The notes below the pieces were generated by a model that saw nothing but the letters and a program-made list of their open reading frames with translations, ran no database searches and was not told the DNA's origin. A stretch of DNA of 39,016 nucleotides from Ignavibacteriaceae bacterium (GTDB lineage: Bacteria; Bacteroidota; Ignavibacteria; Ignavibacteriales; Ignavibacteriaceae): contig JADLAF010000091.1 of NCBI GenBank assembly GCA_020848375.1, positions 1 through 39,016 on the forward strand. The letters are read 5' to 3'. Positions 1 to 7,612 of the stretch are shown in pieces. Every line of letters starts with the position of its first letter. Within the stretch, counting starts at the first letter, position 1. Made by a program: the position numbers and the translations under genes.

Positions 1-151
1 GTTCGGCAGTTTCAGGAAAAACAACAGCTTCAGGTTTCTGATGAAGCAGCGGAGTGCCGTCGTAAGAATAAACAATCTTATCCTCTTCGGAGGTTAAAAT
101 ATTTTGTGCACCAACTATGCGGGCAATCGATTCGACAATTGAAGCATTCAT
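1..151 (-). CDS. glcD: FAD-linked oxidase, GlcD-like (N-terminal 50 residues, cut by the window edge)
   Basis: Reading leftward from an ATG at 151, 50 codons stay open to the window edge. The peptide contains ILTSEEDKIVYSYDGTPLL followed by KPEAVVFPETAE. This matches the start of glycolate/lactate oxidase GlcD-type flavoproteins, where a short helical lead-in precedes the PCMH-type FAD-binding domain and the phrase P-E-A-V-V-F-P marks its first strand. Such enzymes oxidise 2-hydroxy acids and pass electrons to a partner iron-sulfur subunit. The ATG overlaps by one base the TAA of the upstream zinc-ribbon gene (TAATG), so the two are probably co-translated. Catalytic parts lie outside the window, so substrate and completeness cannot be judged. 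The family call is fairly firm; the exact enzyme is inferred. Confidence 0.72.
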   Translation of the reverse strand, partial: MNASIVESIARIVGAQNILTSEEDKIVYSYDGTPLLHQKPEAVVFPETAE

Positions 152-456
152 TATCCGGCCATGCGCTGAAGTACAATTCTTACAATAAAAATGGTAATTA
201 CGGCAATTATAAGATACAAGACTAAATTTTTAACTGACTGCCATGTCATAATAATAGTTGAGCGGAAACCTCGCCATCCGCACTTATTGCAACGGTATGT
301 CTTAAAGAAGGTCAGACTGCGCACTACATTTTCGTAAAAATTACGCGCGCGTGACCTTCGAAGCGAAAACTGTTCCCCGCATGACGGACATGTTGAGAAA
401 CCCGGGTCCCGCCTGAAAAGTATATTGCCTGAACGGATTATTTTCTTTTTGCTCAT
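151..456 (-). CDS. Small zinc-ribbon protein with a C-terminal membrane helix
   Basis: This is a 101-residue protein. Two CxxC pairs are visible, Cys23/Cys26 (CPSCGEQF) and Cys56/Cys59 (CNKCGWRG), a layout typical of a structural zinc ribbon. They are linked by an Arg-rich stretch, and residues about 76-96 form a single hydrophobic helix, so the ribbon probably sits in the cytoplasm on a tail-anchored protein. No catalytic motif is present and I recognise no named family. The gene starts inside the end of the S41 protease gene (4-nt overlap) and its stop overlaps the glcD-like start, so it belongs to the same transcript. The function is unknown; nucleic-acid or protein binding is possible but not shown. 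Confidence 0.75.
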   Translation of the reverse strand: MSKKKIIRSGNILFRRDPGFSTCPSCGEQFSLRRSRARNFYENVVRSLTFFKTYRCNKCGWRGFRSTIIMTWQSVKNLVLYLIIAVITIFIVRIVLQRMAG

Positions 457-2102
457 TTTCTGTTAAGTATTCTTTCTATATAATTTTTATCACTTACTAA
501 TGATACTGCCGCGATAAACTGTTTATCGCCTTTTAATTGAAAGCGCGTTTTCTCACTACTCCCGCCTAGTCTGCTGAAAATATCGGCCAATATCTCCCTT
601 ATTCCATCCGATGGTAAATCTTTAGATTCGAGCTTACCTAAATTCTCTGCTTTCGATAAAAGCTGCTCGTAGTCTGATTTTATTGATGTAAATTCGCTGC
701 TCGATTTATAGGTATCTTTTAATTCTTCAAGTTTTTTATATATCGTGGATTTGTACGTATAACCGGATTCCTTAAGATATGTTCCTGATGTCTTCCGAAT
801 CAAAGCACTGTCGGCTTCATCGAAATTCTTACCTGAATTTTTTATAATCAGTTCAGAAGAAATCCTGAATATATATCCCTTGGCGAGCAGGTCTCTTGTA
901 ATTTCTGACAACACATTGGGCGGGACCAAAGAGTCTGGTAATATACCCCCTGATGCATATACCGGTCTTTTGTTATCAGTTAAATATTTATCCGGAAGTA
1001 TTTCAGATGTATTTGAGATTACTTTACTATCCTTGGTATAATCAACCTTCTGAATACATCTGCCGCTTGGTGTGTAATATTTTGAAGTAGTAATTTTTAG
1101 CGATGTGTTATTGGTGAGAGGAGAGATTGTCTGAACAAGACCTTTCCCAAAAGAGCCCTCGCCGACTATAATACCTCTGTCATGGTCCTGAATTGCACCA
1201 GCTACTATTTCCGAGGCAGATGCACTGTTTCTATTTACCAAAATCGCCGTTGGAGTTTCTGGCAGAATAGGTTCTTTGTTTGAGTGATACGCTTTATAAC
1301 TGGAAGAATCCTTCCCCATTGTTGAAACCACGAGTGTTCCTTTAGGGAGAAAGACTGATGAAATATCTACAGCGCTTTCAAGAAGACCGCCAGGATTACC
1401 CCGAAGGTCAAGAACAATATGTTTTATCTCTCCTTTTTTCTGCAAATTAAGTATAGCCCTGCGCAGTTCATCTCCAGCCCCGCGGTTAAATCCTGAGAGT
1501 TTTATATATGCAGTACCCGACCCGGCGGGTATAAAATCTGCAAAGGATATATTTTTAACCTGAATTTCTTCCCTGAGGAGACTGAATAAAAGAGTATCAG
1601 TAACCCCCGGTCTAACAATTTTTAAGCCGACATACGTACCCGGCTCCCCCTTCACATACAGTGTAACATCATCAAACATATTCTTATTTAACCGGACGGA
1701 GTCAACCGCTACAATTTCGTCCCCCACCAAAAGACCCTGACGCTGTGCCGAATAGCCGTCTAATATCTCAAGTATAGTTAATTTTTCATCCCTGATACCA
1801 ACCGAAATTCCGATACCCCCATATTTACCGGTGGTAAGCATTTCGATATCGTCCTGACTTTTCTCGTCAATAAATAACGTATAGGGATCAAGATTTTGCA
1901 GCATTCCCTTAATACCTGATCTGAGAAACTCTTCAGGATTTATATCGTCCACATAGTTCAGGGTTACTTCCTTATAAATTCTCGTAAAGAGGTCAATGTT
2001 TTTCGCAATTTCAAAATAGATATCACCGGAGCGATAAAGCCATGATCCCATGAAAAAAACCGGCACCACCGCTATAAGCAGTAAAATCCTTTTTCTAAAC
2101 AT
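453..2102 (-). CDS. S41-family C-terminal processing protease (CtpA/Prc-like)
   Basis: This is a 549-residue periplasmic serine protease. Residues 1-23 form a signal anchor, residues about 30-90 the helical N-terminal part, and residues about 90-170 a PDZ domain (carboxylate-binding region near YGGIGISVG). The S41 core follows, with LDLRGNPGGLLESAVD near 231-246. The catalytic pair is Ser295 in NSASASE and Lys320 in GSFGKG; the 25-residue spacing is the one known for this family. About 150 extra C-terminal residues (400-549) are helical and charged, longer than the minimal CtpA. Family members degrade or trim envelope proteins from their C-termini. The gene overlaps tmk by 8 nt and the zinc-ribbon gene by 4 nt. 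Both catalytic residues are present, so it should be active; its substrate is unknown. Confidence 0.93.
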   Translation of the reverse strand: MFRKRILLLIAVVPVFFMGSWLYRSGDIYFEIAKNIDLFTRIYKEVTLNYVDDINPEEFLRSGIKGMLQNLDPYTLFIDEKSQDDIEMLTTGKYGGIGISVGIRDEKLTILEILDGYSAQRQGLLVGDEIVAVDSVRLNKNMFDDVTLYVKGEPGTYVGLKIVRPGVTDTLLFSLLREEIQVKNISFADFIPAGSGTAYIKLSGFNRGAGDELRRAILNLQKKGEIKHIVLDLRGNPGGLLESAVDISSVFLPKGTLVVSTMGKDSSSYKAYHSNKEPILPETPTAILVNRNSASASEIVAGAIQDHDRGIIVGEGSFGKGLVQTISPLTNNTSLKITTSKYYTPSGRCIQKVDYTKDSKVISNTSEILPDKYLTDNKRPVYASGGILPDSLVPPNVLSEITRDLLAKGYIFRISSELIIKNSGKNFDEADSALIRKTSGTYLKESGYTYKSTIYKKLEELKDTYKSSSEFTSIKSDYEQLLSKAENLGKLESKDLPSDGIREILADIFSRLGGSSEKTRFQLKGDKQFIAAVSLVSDKNYIERILNRK

Positions 2103-2718
2103 TTGTCAAACCAGTTCTCATTAGTTCTTTCAAAATCATTTCATGCACATCATCTTTTTTTTCACAACCGTTCAAAATGCGGAAACGCTTTTCTTTACGG
2201 GCAATATCAAGATACCCCTCTCTGACCCTGCCGAAAAAGTCATCTTCCATTTTTTCGATTCTGTCAAGCGTATCATGACCCTGTTCAATTTTTCTTTTAC
2301 GGGCTTCTGCTACTGGTATATCAATAAAAAATGTAATATCCGGAATTGCTCCTTTTATCGCAAACTCACTTATTTTAAGTACTGTATCAAGAGGCAGAAG
2401 CCGACCGTAACCCTGATAAGCAGTTGTTGAATCATGAAACCTGTCGGAAATTACAATAGTCCCCTTTTCAAGAGCAGGAATGATCGTCTTTCTTACCAGT
2501 TGAGCTCTGGATGCTGAAAAAAGAAGTATCTCAGTTTCAGGTGTCATCTCAAGATTCTTCTTATCCAGTAGTATGTTTCTTATTTTTTCTTCAATTTCTC
2601 CGCCCCCTGGTTCTCTAATGACCAGCACATCTTTACCCTTTTCAGTAATGTAGTCCTTAAGCAGTTTAATCTGTGTTGATTTCCCGGAGAAATCTATTCC
2701 TTCAAATGTTATAAACAT
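2095..2718 (-). CDS. tmk: Thymidylate kinase
   Basis: This cytosolic enzyme phosphorylates dTMP to dTDP with ATP, an essential step in dTTP supply. The P-loop FEGIDFSGKSTQ is near the N-terminus, the DR(F/Y)-type motif appears as DRFHDSTTAYQGYGR around residue 90, and a LID-like Arg/Lys-rich segment (EARKRKIEQGHD) follows near 145. The length of about 207 residues is normal. I place the start at the ATG at 2718, which overlaps the TGA stop of ybbR by one base (TGATG). A TTG one codon further upstream would be the alternative. The gene lies between ybbR and the S41 protease in a tightly packed run. Nothing about it looks damaged. Confidence 0.96.
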   Translation of the reverse strand: MFITFEGIDFSGKSTQIKLLKDYITEKGKDVLVIREPGGGEIEEKIRNILLDKKNLEMTPETEILLFSASRAQLVRKTIIPALEKGTIVISDRFHDSTTAYQGYGRLLPLDTVLKISEFAIKGAIPDITFFIDIPVAEARKRKIEQGHDTLDRIEKMEDDFFGRVREGYLDIARKEKRFRILNGCEKKDDVHEMILKELMRTGLTNV

Positions 2719-3626
2719 CAAAACTTTTTCAGTATATATCTAATTCTCTCAGGTTTCTGCGATACAACACGCAGAAAAGGAGGTACGGTTATTTTTGGAA
2801 AAACGAATCCAAGGGTATCATTAACGATATCCTTATAATGCAGTTCTGCTTTGATCAGTGTCGTAGTGGTTGCTCCCAACAGAGAAACACCCCCCTCGAC
2901 ACCGACTGTGATTTTATCTGGTATGATAAGTACCTGCCTGTCTCCCGGGACATCATTAACCTCAACCGGAATGTCTTGAAATTCCTTATCAACAATTTTC
3001 TGCGCATCAACGCTGACAGTAACTAACGAAGGATATACTGTTATATGATTAGGAAAATCAACCGGAATTACTTCAGTAGTCCGGGATGTCAGTTCTTCGA
3101 ATATATATTTTTCTGTTGTAAGGAAACGAAGCCGCTCAACAAAAGATCTGGCACCTGAAACGGATACTGAATCGGGCTGAATTTTTGTTTCGCCGGCTAA
3201 CCCATATCCTTTCTTAAAAGTATTTTCAATATCAGGTATAACCGGAACAATTTTCGAAATAAGACGTTCCAGTCTGAGGTTGATTACAGATGGCTGATAT
3301 TCGAGGACCTGGATATCAGAAGTCAACCATCCATTTTCATCAACAGCGTTAGCAACCTTCAGGGTCACTTTCCCTGTATCCTTTCTTGCATCAATCAAAA
3401 AATCATTACTCCCTGAGACCAGCAAAGCAGCAAGTTTCCAGCCGCGGGCTTTTAACTTAATTGTCATTTTTTCAGGCAATTCTTCAGCTATGGCAAACTC
3501 ATTTCCAAGATTGGTGATTTTAAGCGGGAGACTGAGAGTGTAATAATACTCATTCGAAAGTGAGACGCCCACCCAAATAATCAGCGCGATTACAAATGAG
3601 ACTATGAAAAGTGGCAGCTTTTTCAT
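2718..3626 (-). CDS. YbbR-like domain protein
   Basis: This is a 302-residue protein with a single N-terminal membrane helix (residues about 5-23, PLFIVSFVIALIIWVGVS), followed by tandem beta-rich YbbR-type repeats facing the periplasm. Typical pieces are the post-helix opening YYTLSLPLKITNLG, repeated PDSVSVSGARSFVERL-type turns and the proline-rich IPVEVNDVPGD segment. In many bacteria YbbR sits beside cdaA and glmM; no such neighbour is visible here, and it lies instead between BMC shell genes and tmk. In other bacteria YbbR-type proteins regulate membrane-bound diadenylate cyclase. That role is not supported here by context, so the function should be read as unknown. The ATG at 3626 follows the BMC gene by about 41 nt. 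Confidence 0.85.
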   Translation of the reverse strand: MKKLPLFIVSFVIALIIWVGVSLSNEYYYTLSLPLKITNLGNEFAIAEELPEKMTIKLKARGWKLAALLVSGSNDFLIDARKDTGKVTLKVANAVDENGWLTSDIQVLEYQPSVINLRLERLISKIVPVIPDIENTFKKGYGLAGETKIQPDSVSVSGARSFVERLRFLTTEKYIFEELTSRTTEVIPVDFPNHITVYPSLVTVSVDAQKIVDKEFQDIPVEVNDVPGDRQVLIIPDKITVGVEGGVSLLGATTTTLIKAELHYKDIVNDTLGFVFPKITVPPFLRVVSQKPERIRYILKKF

Positions 3627-3667
3627 CGTTTCATTATGTCAGATGAACATTCTTTCATAAGAACCTC

Positions 3668-4564
3668 TCAGGGAGATCTGAGAGCTTCAAAATGCCTTAG
3701 AAGTTCGTTACGGTTAGCTTTTGAAATCTCCCTTCCCTGTATCGGAAAATTATCTATCTGTCTTGCCAGTTTTCTGAGCTGATGAACATTGAGCGAATAA
3801 ATATCACTATCCATTAGACTGAAGTTGTCAGGAAGATCCTCAAACATTTTTTCAGTGACCTCATCAAAAGGTTCGGACTCAGGCAACGGAACCGGCATCG
3901 GCGCAGTTTCAATAATTTGCGGTTCTATTGCAGAATCTGTCAAATTATCCGCCGGTTCTGTCTCACTATCAAAGAGTGATTCCTCATGTATTTCTGATGT
4001 ATCAGTTTCCGCACCCGGAGTGTTATCACTTTCAGGCGTTTCTTCAGAAGGTGAAACCTGGGTTTTCATTTCAGAAAGTGTTGCAATTTCCGCTTCTGGC
4101 TGGTTAGTGATTTCATCCTTCAATGGGGCAGTTAATTCCTGCTTAGTTGAAATGACATCACTACCTAAAATTTCAGTTTGTTTCACCACTTCAGAAGCAG
4201 ACTGAATGACCTCGGAATTCTTAATAAATGAATTCTTTTTCTGAGGTGCTTCGGTCGAGGGTTTTTGGACGGGAAATTTTTCCGGCTGACTGAAAAGCTG
4301 GGGTATAATTACCTCCATCTGTTCGTCCGGCTGAGGTATGATATGAACTGAAATCAGTTGTCCTACCCGCTGGGCAGCAGCAGCACCGGCATCAATGGCC
4401 GAACGCACCGCGGCGACTTCGCCTGCAATTTGAATAGTTATCATCGCGGGAACAGTTTTTTCCTTTCCTACAATAGTAACATTAGCCGCCTTTACCATAG
4501 CATCAGCGGCCTCAATTGCACCTACCAACCCCCTTGTTTCAATTAATCCGAGAGCACGGGACAT
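3668..4564 (-). CDS. BMC-domain shell protein with long acidic tail and C-terminal SAP/Rho-N-like helical domain
   Basis: This is a 298-residue protein. Residues 1-92 are a complete bacterial-microcompartment hexamer domain ([20 protein letters not shown] near the start, then [17 protein letters not shown]). The loop that lines the hexamer pore reads KTVPAM, where the neighbouring shell protein has IGGG. Residues about 104-255 are a low-complexity linker rich in Glu, Ser, Thr and Pro. Residues about 255-298 (SLNVHQLRKLARQIDNFP and SKANRNELLRHFEAL) look like a SAP or Rho N-terminal helical fold, often used for nucleic-acid or protein binding. Known tailed shell proteins such as EutK and PduK also carry extra C-terminal modules. 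It is translated directly after the 93-residue shell gene (11-nt gap). The shell identity is firm; the tail role is inferred. Confidence 0.9.
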   Translation of the reverse strand: MSRALGLIETRGLVGAIEAADAMVKAANVTIVGKEKTVPAMITIQIAGEVAAVRSAIDAGAAAAQRVGQLISVHIIPQPDEQMEVIIPQLFSQPEKFPVQKPSTEAPQKKNSFIKNSEVIQSASEVVKQTEILGSDVISTKQELTAPLKDEITNQPEAEIATLSEMKTQVSPSEETPESDNTPGAETDTSEIHEESLFDSETEPADNLTDSAIEPQIIETAPMPVPLPESEPFDEVTEKMFEDLPDNFSLMDSDIYSLNVHQLRKLARQIDNFPIQGREISKANRNELLRHFEALRSP

Positions 4565-4575
4565 TATGCTGCGGA

Positions 4576-4857
4576 TTACTTATTTCTTTTAGGAAGTATT
4601 AACTCAACTTCAGTATGAGGTCTTGGGATTACGTGAACAGAAACTAATTCACCTACACGCTGAGCAGCGGCAGCACCGGCATCGGTTGCTGCCTTTACGG
4701 CACCAACATCGCCTCTTACCATGACGGTTACATATCCCCCGCCGATGGTTTCTTTACCGATTAGTTCAACTTTAGCGGCCTTTACCATTGCATCGGCAGC
4801 TTCAATCGCTCCGACGAGACCTTTGGTTTCGATCATTCCCAAAGCATCTAATGTCAT
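4576..4857 (-). CDS. BMC-domain shell hexamer protein (EutM/PduA-like)
   Basis: This is a 93-residue, single-domain bacterial-microcompartment shell protein, the usual length of EutM/PduA/CcmK-type hexamer subunits. The opening [20 protein letters not shown], the pore loop [10 protein letters not shown] and the helix [20 protein letters not shown] are all family hallmarks. Six copies form a flat hexagonal tile whose central pore passes small metabolites. A GGAG ribosome-binding sequence lies 8 nt before the ATG. Upstream are ruvX and a 64-nt gap containing an inverted repeat; downstream is the tailed shell gene. No BMC enzymes or EutN/CcmL vertex proteins occur within the window, so the cargo pathway is not revealed here. 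Confidence 0.95.
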   Translation of the reverse strand: MTLDALGMIETKGLVGAIEAADAMVKAAKVELIGKETIGGGYVTVMVRGDVGAVKAATDAGAAAAQRVGELVSVHVIPRPHTEVELILPKRNK

Positions 4858-4892
4858 ATTCAGACTCCGTTAATAAGTTTTGTTTTAGTGAT

Positions 4893-4910
4893 ATTCAAAT
4901 TACTTTGAAT
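4893..4910. promoter_or_regulatory. Inverted repeat upstream of the BMC gene pair
   Basis: ATTCAAA (4893-4899) and TTTGAAT (4904-4910) form a perfect 7-bp inverted repeat with a 4-nt centre. It sits in the 64-nt gap between the ruvX stop and the first shell gene, about 36 nt before its ATG. On the minus strand a TTG is followed after 20 nt by TAATTTG, one base short of a Bacteroidota -7 element. This could be an operator or promoter letting the shell genes be controlled apart from ruvX. There is no T-tract to support a terminator. The role is inferred only. Confidence 0.3.
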
Positions 4911-4921
4911 ACTGATAATTA

Positions 4922-5359
4922 TCAAACTGTTCTTAGATATTCCTGCAAAATTATGACGGCGGCATTCATGTCCACCAAACCCTTATTCTGCCTCTTTTTT
5001 CGACTTTTTACGGTTTCCAGGACCATCTGTTTAGCCATTTCAGAAGTATAGGTCTCGTCCCATAGCACCACCTCCATCCCCATTGATTCGAGCTGAACCT
5101 TAAACTTAAGGATCTTCTCCCGAATCTCTCTGTTGGACGGTTTTTCGCCGGGGTCACCAAGTACCACCGTTTTAACTCCTTCAGAAATAATAATTTTTCT
5201 TAATTCTGCCAGAAATCCATCACTATTTTTCAGTGTTGTTAGGGGGGAGGCGATTATTTTCATAGGGTCAGAGAGAGCTAACCCGACTCGTACATGACCG
5301 AAGTCCGCCGCCAGAATTCGTTCCCCACCCGTTATCTCCCCGTTTTCAGATAATTTCAT
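4922..5359 (-). CDS. ruvX: Holliday junction resolvase-like RuvX (YqgF family)
   Basis: This is an RNase H-fold protein of about 145 residues. Acidic active-site positions are visible: Asp in ILAADFGHVRVGLALSDP, Glu in VVLWDETYTSEMA and Asp in LVDMNAAVIILQEYL. YqgF/RuvX proteins act on structured nucleic acids and are best known for trimming the 5' end of pre-16S rRNA. I prefer the ATG at 5359, which puts the first strand at the normal position and overlaps rel by only 14 nt. The reading frame is open further upstream to a possible start at 5407, but the extra 16 residues are unlike the family. It is co-transcribed with rel upstream and the shell genes downstream. Confidence 0.92.
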   Translation of the reverse strand: MKLSENGEITGGERILAADFGHVRVGLALSDPMKIIASPLTTLKNSDGFLAELRKIIISEGVKTVVLGDPGEKPSNREIREKILKFKVQLESMGMEVVLWDETYTSEMAKQMVLETVKSRKKRQNKGLVDMNAAVIILQEYLRTV

Positions 5360-7523
5360 CCAACCTTCTGACTTCATATACTCCCTCGATGGCTCTGACC
5401 TTGTCAATTATAGAATTAAGATGTTCCTTATTCATTACATAGAGGGTTACAATACCCTTAAAAACGCCGTCGTGTGTGTCAATATTGATTGACTTAATAT
5501 TTGTTGTTTTAACATTCAGAATGGTATTAGAAATATTATTTAGGATACCGGGTGAATCTAAACCGTTAATTGACAAACCCACAATGAAAGATGATCCCTC
5601 AATCTCAGGCCAGAAAATACTGACCACTTTTTCAGGATCTTTTTTAGCCAGATCACCCATATTTTTGCAATCTGCACGGTGAATTCGGATTCCACCACCT
5701 ATGGAAACAAACCCAAGAACATCATCCCCCGGAATAGGGCTGCAGCACTTTGAATAAGATACAAGCATTTTAAAGTTTTCACCGCTGATAGCAAGCTGAC
5801 CTCCACTTGAACGTGCAAATTCCTTAAAATTCTCATAACTTGAGACAACATCTTTGCTTTTCTTCTCCTTTTCCATCGAAGTGGTCAGGAGCTCATCTAC
5901 ATTAATTTTTGACTGCCCCACTGCCATAAAGAACTGCCGGGTATTGTCTAGTTTGATCGACTGTATGATTTTGTTCAAGTCCTGATTGGTAAAGGAGAGT
6001 TTTAATTTTTTTAATTTCTTTTCCCATAAATCTTTGCCGGCGTTAAAAAGTGCTTCATCTTCTTTGTTCAGCCATTTTTTAATGTCAGAAACTGCCTTGG
6101 TAGTCTTAACAAATTTCAGCCAGTTTTTGTTTGGGTGCTGGTTTTTTGAAGTTAGTATCTCTACCTGATCGCCACTCTTTAAGACAAAATCTAAAGGAAC
6201 TAATTTGTGATTAACTTTTGCCCCGATACAATGATGACCTACTTTTGAGTGCACCTGAAAGGCAAAATCAACCGGTGTGGAGCCAACGGGAAGTCTTTTG
6301 AGATCTCCCTTTGGTGTAAAGATAAATATCTCGTCAGAGTAAAGGTCGAGTTTGAAGTTATCAACAACACCTTTTTTATATTCATCTTCAGTTGAAGACT
6401 CGAGTATATCTCTTATCCAGGCAATGTAACTTACCAACTGAGGATCATCCCCCGATTTACCTTCTTTATATTTCCAGTGTGCGGCCACACCCTGTTCGGC
6501 AACTTCATGCATCTTCCTCGTTCTGATCTGAACTTCCACTTTTTTGCCATCTGGCCCCACAACAGTTGTGTGAAGGGACTGGTAATTATTGGCTTTTGGA
6601 ATTGCGATATAATCCTTAAACCGGTCTGGTACCGGAGTGAAAATTCCGTTAACCACACCGTGGACGGTGTAGCAGTCTGTTTTTGAATCAGATTCAAGAA
6701 TAATCCGGATTGCGAACAAATCATATATCTCGCTAAAGGGCTTGTTGCGCTTAATCATCTTACGGTAGATACTATAAAGATGTTTTGCCCTTCCGCTTAT
6801 TTCGTATTTTATATTGCTATTGGTTAATTCTCTAACCATCGGCTGTTTAAATCGTTCAATATATTCTTCCCTCTCTGTCCTTTTTGCGTTTATCTTTCTT
6901 TTAAGATCTTCGTATGCCTGTTTATTCAGCTCTTTAAACGCAAGATCTTCCAGTTCCCACTTAAGCTGCCCAAGTCCAAATCGGTTGGAAAGAGGGGCAT
7001 ATATTTCAAGGGTTTCTTTGGCTATCTTTTTTCGTTTGTCAGAATCAAGGAATTCTAGAGTCCTCATGTTATTCAGGCGGTCGGCCAGTTTAACAATGAT
7101 TACCCTGATATCTTTGGTTATTGAGAGAAGTAGTTTACGGTAGTACTCCGCCTGATCAAATTCCGAACCCTTAAAAAGATTCTTTATTTTTGTCAGCCCA
7201 TCAACAATTACGGCTATATCGTTACCGAAATTCTTTTTAATGATATCAATATTATAGTTATCATTATCCTCGACCACATCATGGAGCAACCCGCAGGCAA
7301 CAGAGACATCGTCCAAGGGGAGTTCAGAAGCAAGAATTCTGGCTACGGCTATCGGGTGTGAAAAGAATGGCTCGTTTGACTTCCTGACAAAGTTTTTATG
7401 GGCTTCCATTGCAAAGTCGAATGCTTTTTCAACAACATCCGACCGGAAATTCGGTATATTCCGGGAACAGAGCCGAAGCAATTCTTCTTTTTCTGCTTTA
7501 AATGAAATAGTAGCGGAAGCCAA
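5346..7523 (-). CDS. rel: Bifunctional (p)ppGpp synthetase/hydrolase, Rel/SpoT type
   Basis: This is a 725-residue cytosolic stringent-response enzyme that makes (p)ppGpp from GTP/GDP and ATP and also degrades it. The order of domains is normal: HD hydrolase (residues about 25-180, with ACGLLHDVVEDND), synthetase (about 235-345, YIAIPKANNYQSLHTTVVG and KVEVQIRTR), TGS (about 395-460, IFTPKGDLKRLPVGSTPVDF), a Cys-containing zinc-finger-like part (SKCCSPIPGDDVLGF) and a C-terminal ACT domain (about 650-725). Both the HD motif and the synthetase Glu are present, so both activities are expected. The start is a TTG at 7523: an in-frame stop lies five codons upstream and no earlier ATG exists. A GAGACC/GGTCTC inverted repeat sits just before that start. 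Confidence 0.97.
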   Translation of the reverse strand: MASATISFKAEKEELLRLCSRNIPNFRSDVVEKAFDFAMEAHKNFVRKSNEPFFSHPIAVARILASELPLDDVSVACGLLHDVVEDNDNYNIDIIKKNFGNDIAVIVDGLTKIKNLFKGSEFDQAEYYRKLLLSITKDIRVIIVKLADRLNNMRTLEFLDSDKRKKIAKETLEIYAPLSNRFGLGQLKWELEDLAFKELNKQAYEDLKRKINAKRTEREEYIERFKQPMVRELTNSNIKYEISGRAKHLYSIYRKMIKRNKPFSEIYDLFAIRIILESDSKTDCYTVHGVVNGIFTPVPDRFKDYIAIPKANNYQSLHTTVVGPDGKKVEVQIRTRKMHEVAEQGVAAHWKYKEGKSGDDPQLVSYIAWIRDILESSTEDEYKKGVVDNFKLDLYSDEIFIFTPKGDLKRLPVGSTPVDFAFQVHSKVGHHCIGAKVNHKLVPLDFVLKSGDQVEILTSKNQHPNKNWLKFVKTTKAVSDIKKWLNKEDEALFNAGKDLWEKKLKKLKLSFTNQDLNKIIQSIKLDNTRQFFMAVGQSKINVDELLTTSMEKEKKSKDVVSSYENFKEFARSSGGQLAISGENFKMLVSYSKCCSPIPGDDVLGFVSIGGGIRIHRADCKNMGDLAKKDPEKVVSIFWPEIEGSSFIVGLSINGLDSPGILNNISNTILNVKTTNIKSINIDTHDGVFKGIVTLYVMNKEHLNSIIDKVRAIEGVYEVRRLDEII

Positions 7524-7528
7524 TTTTT

Positions 7529-7548
7529 GAGACCTTTAGTTTGGTCTC
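7529..7548. promoter_or_regulatory. Inverted repeat in the rel leader
   Basis: GAGACC (7529-7534) and GGTCTC (7543-7548) flank an 8-nt centre, 5 nt ahead of the rel TTG start. In rel mRNA this could form a small hairpin covering the ribosome-binding region. On the plus strand a T-run follows 13 nt later, but no plus-strand gene ends here, so a terminator is unlikely. It could affect translation of rel; nothing further can be read from the sequence. Confidence 0.3.
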
Positions 7549-7612
7549 TAATATGTGATTTTTTTTTCTGAATTTCAAGGGATAAGTTGATTTTTCCTTT
7601 AAAAATCAGGGA

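Noticed and set aside
3825-4205. 126-codon Ser/Val-rich plus-strand frame
   Set aside because: It is the reverse complement of the acidic low-complexity linker of the tailed BMC protein, which explains its composition.
6431-6724. 97-codon minus-strand frame inside rel
   Set aside because: It overlaps the conserved synthetase domain of rel in another frame and has no independent support.
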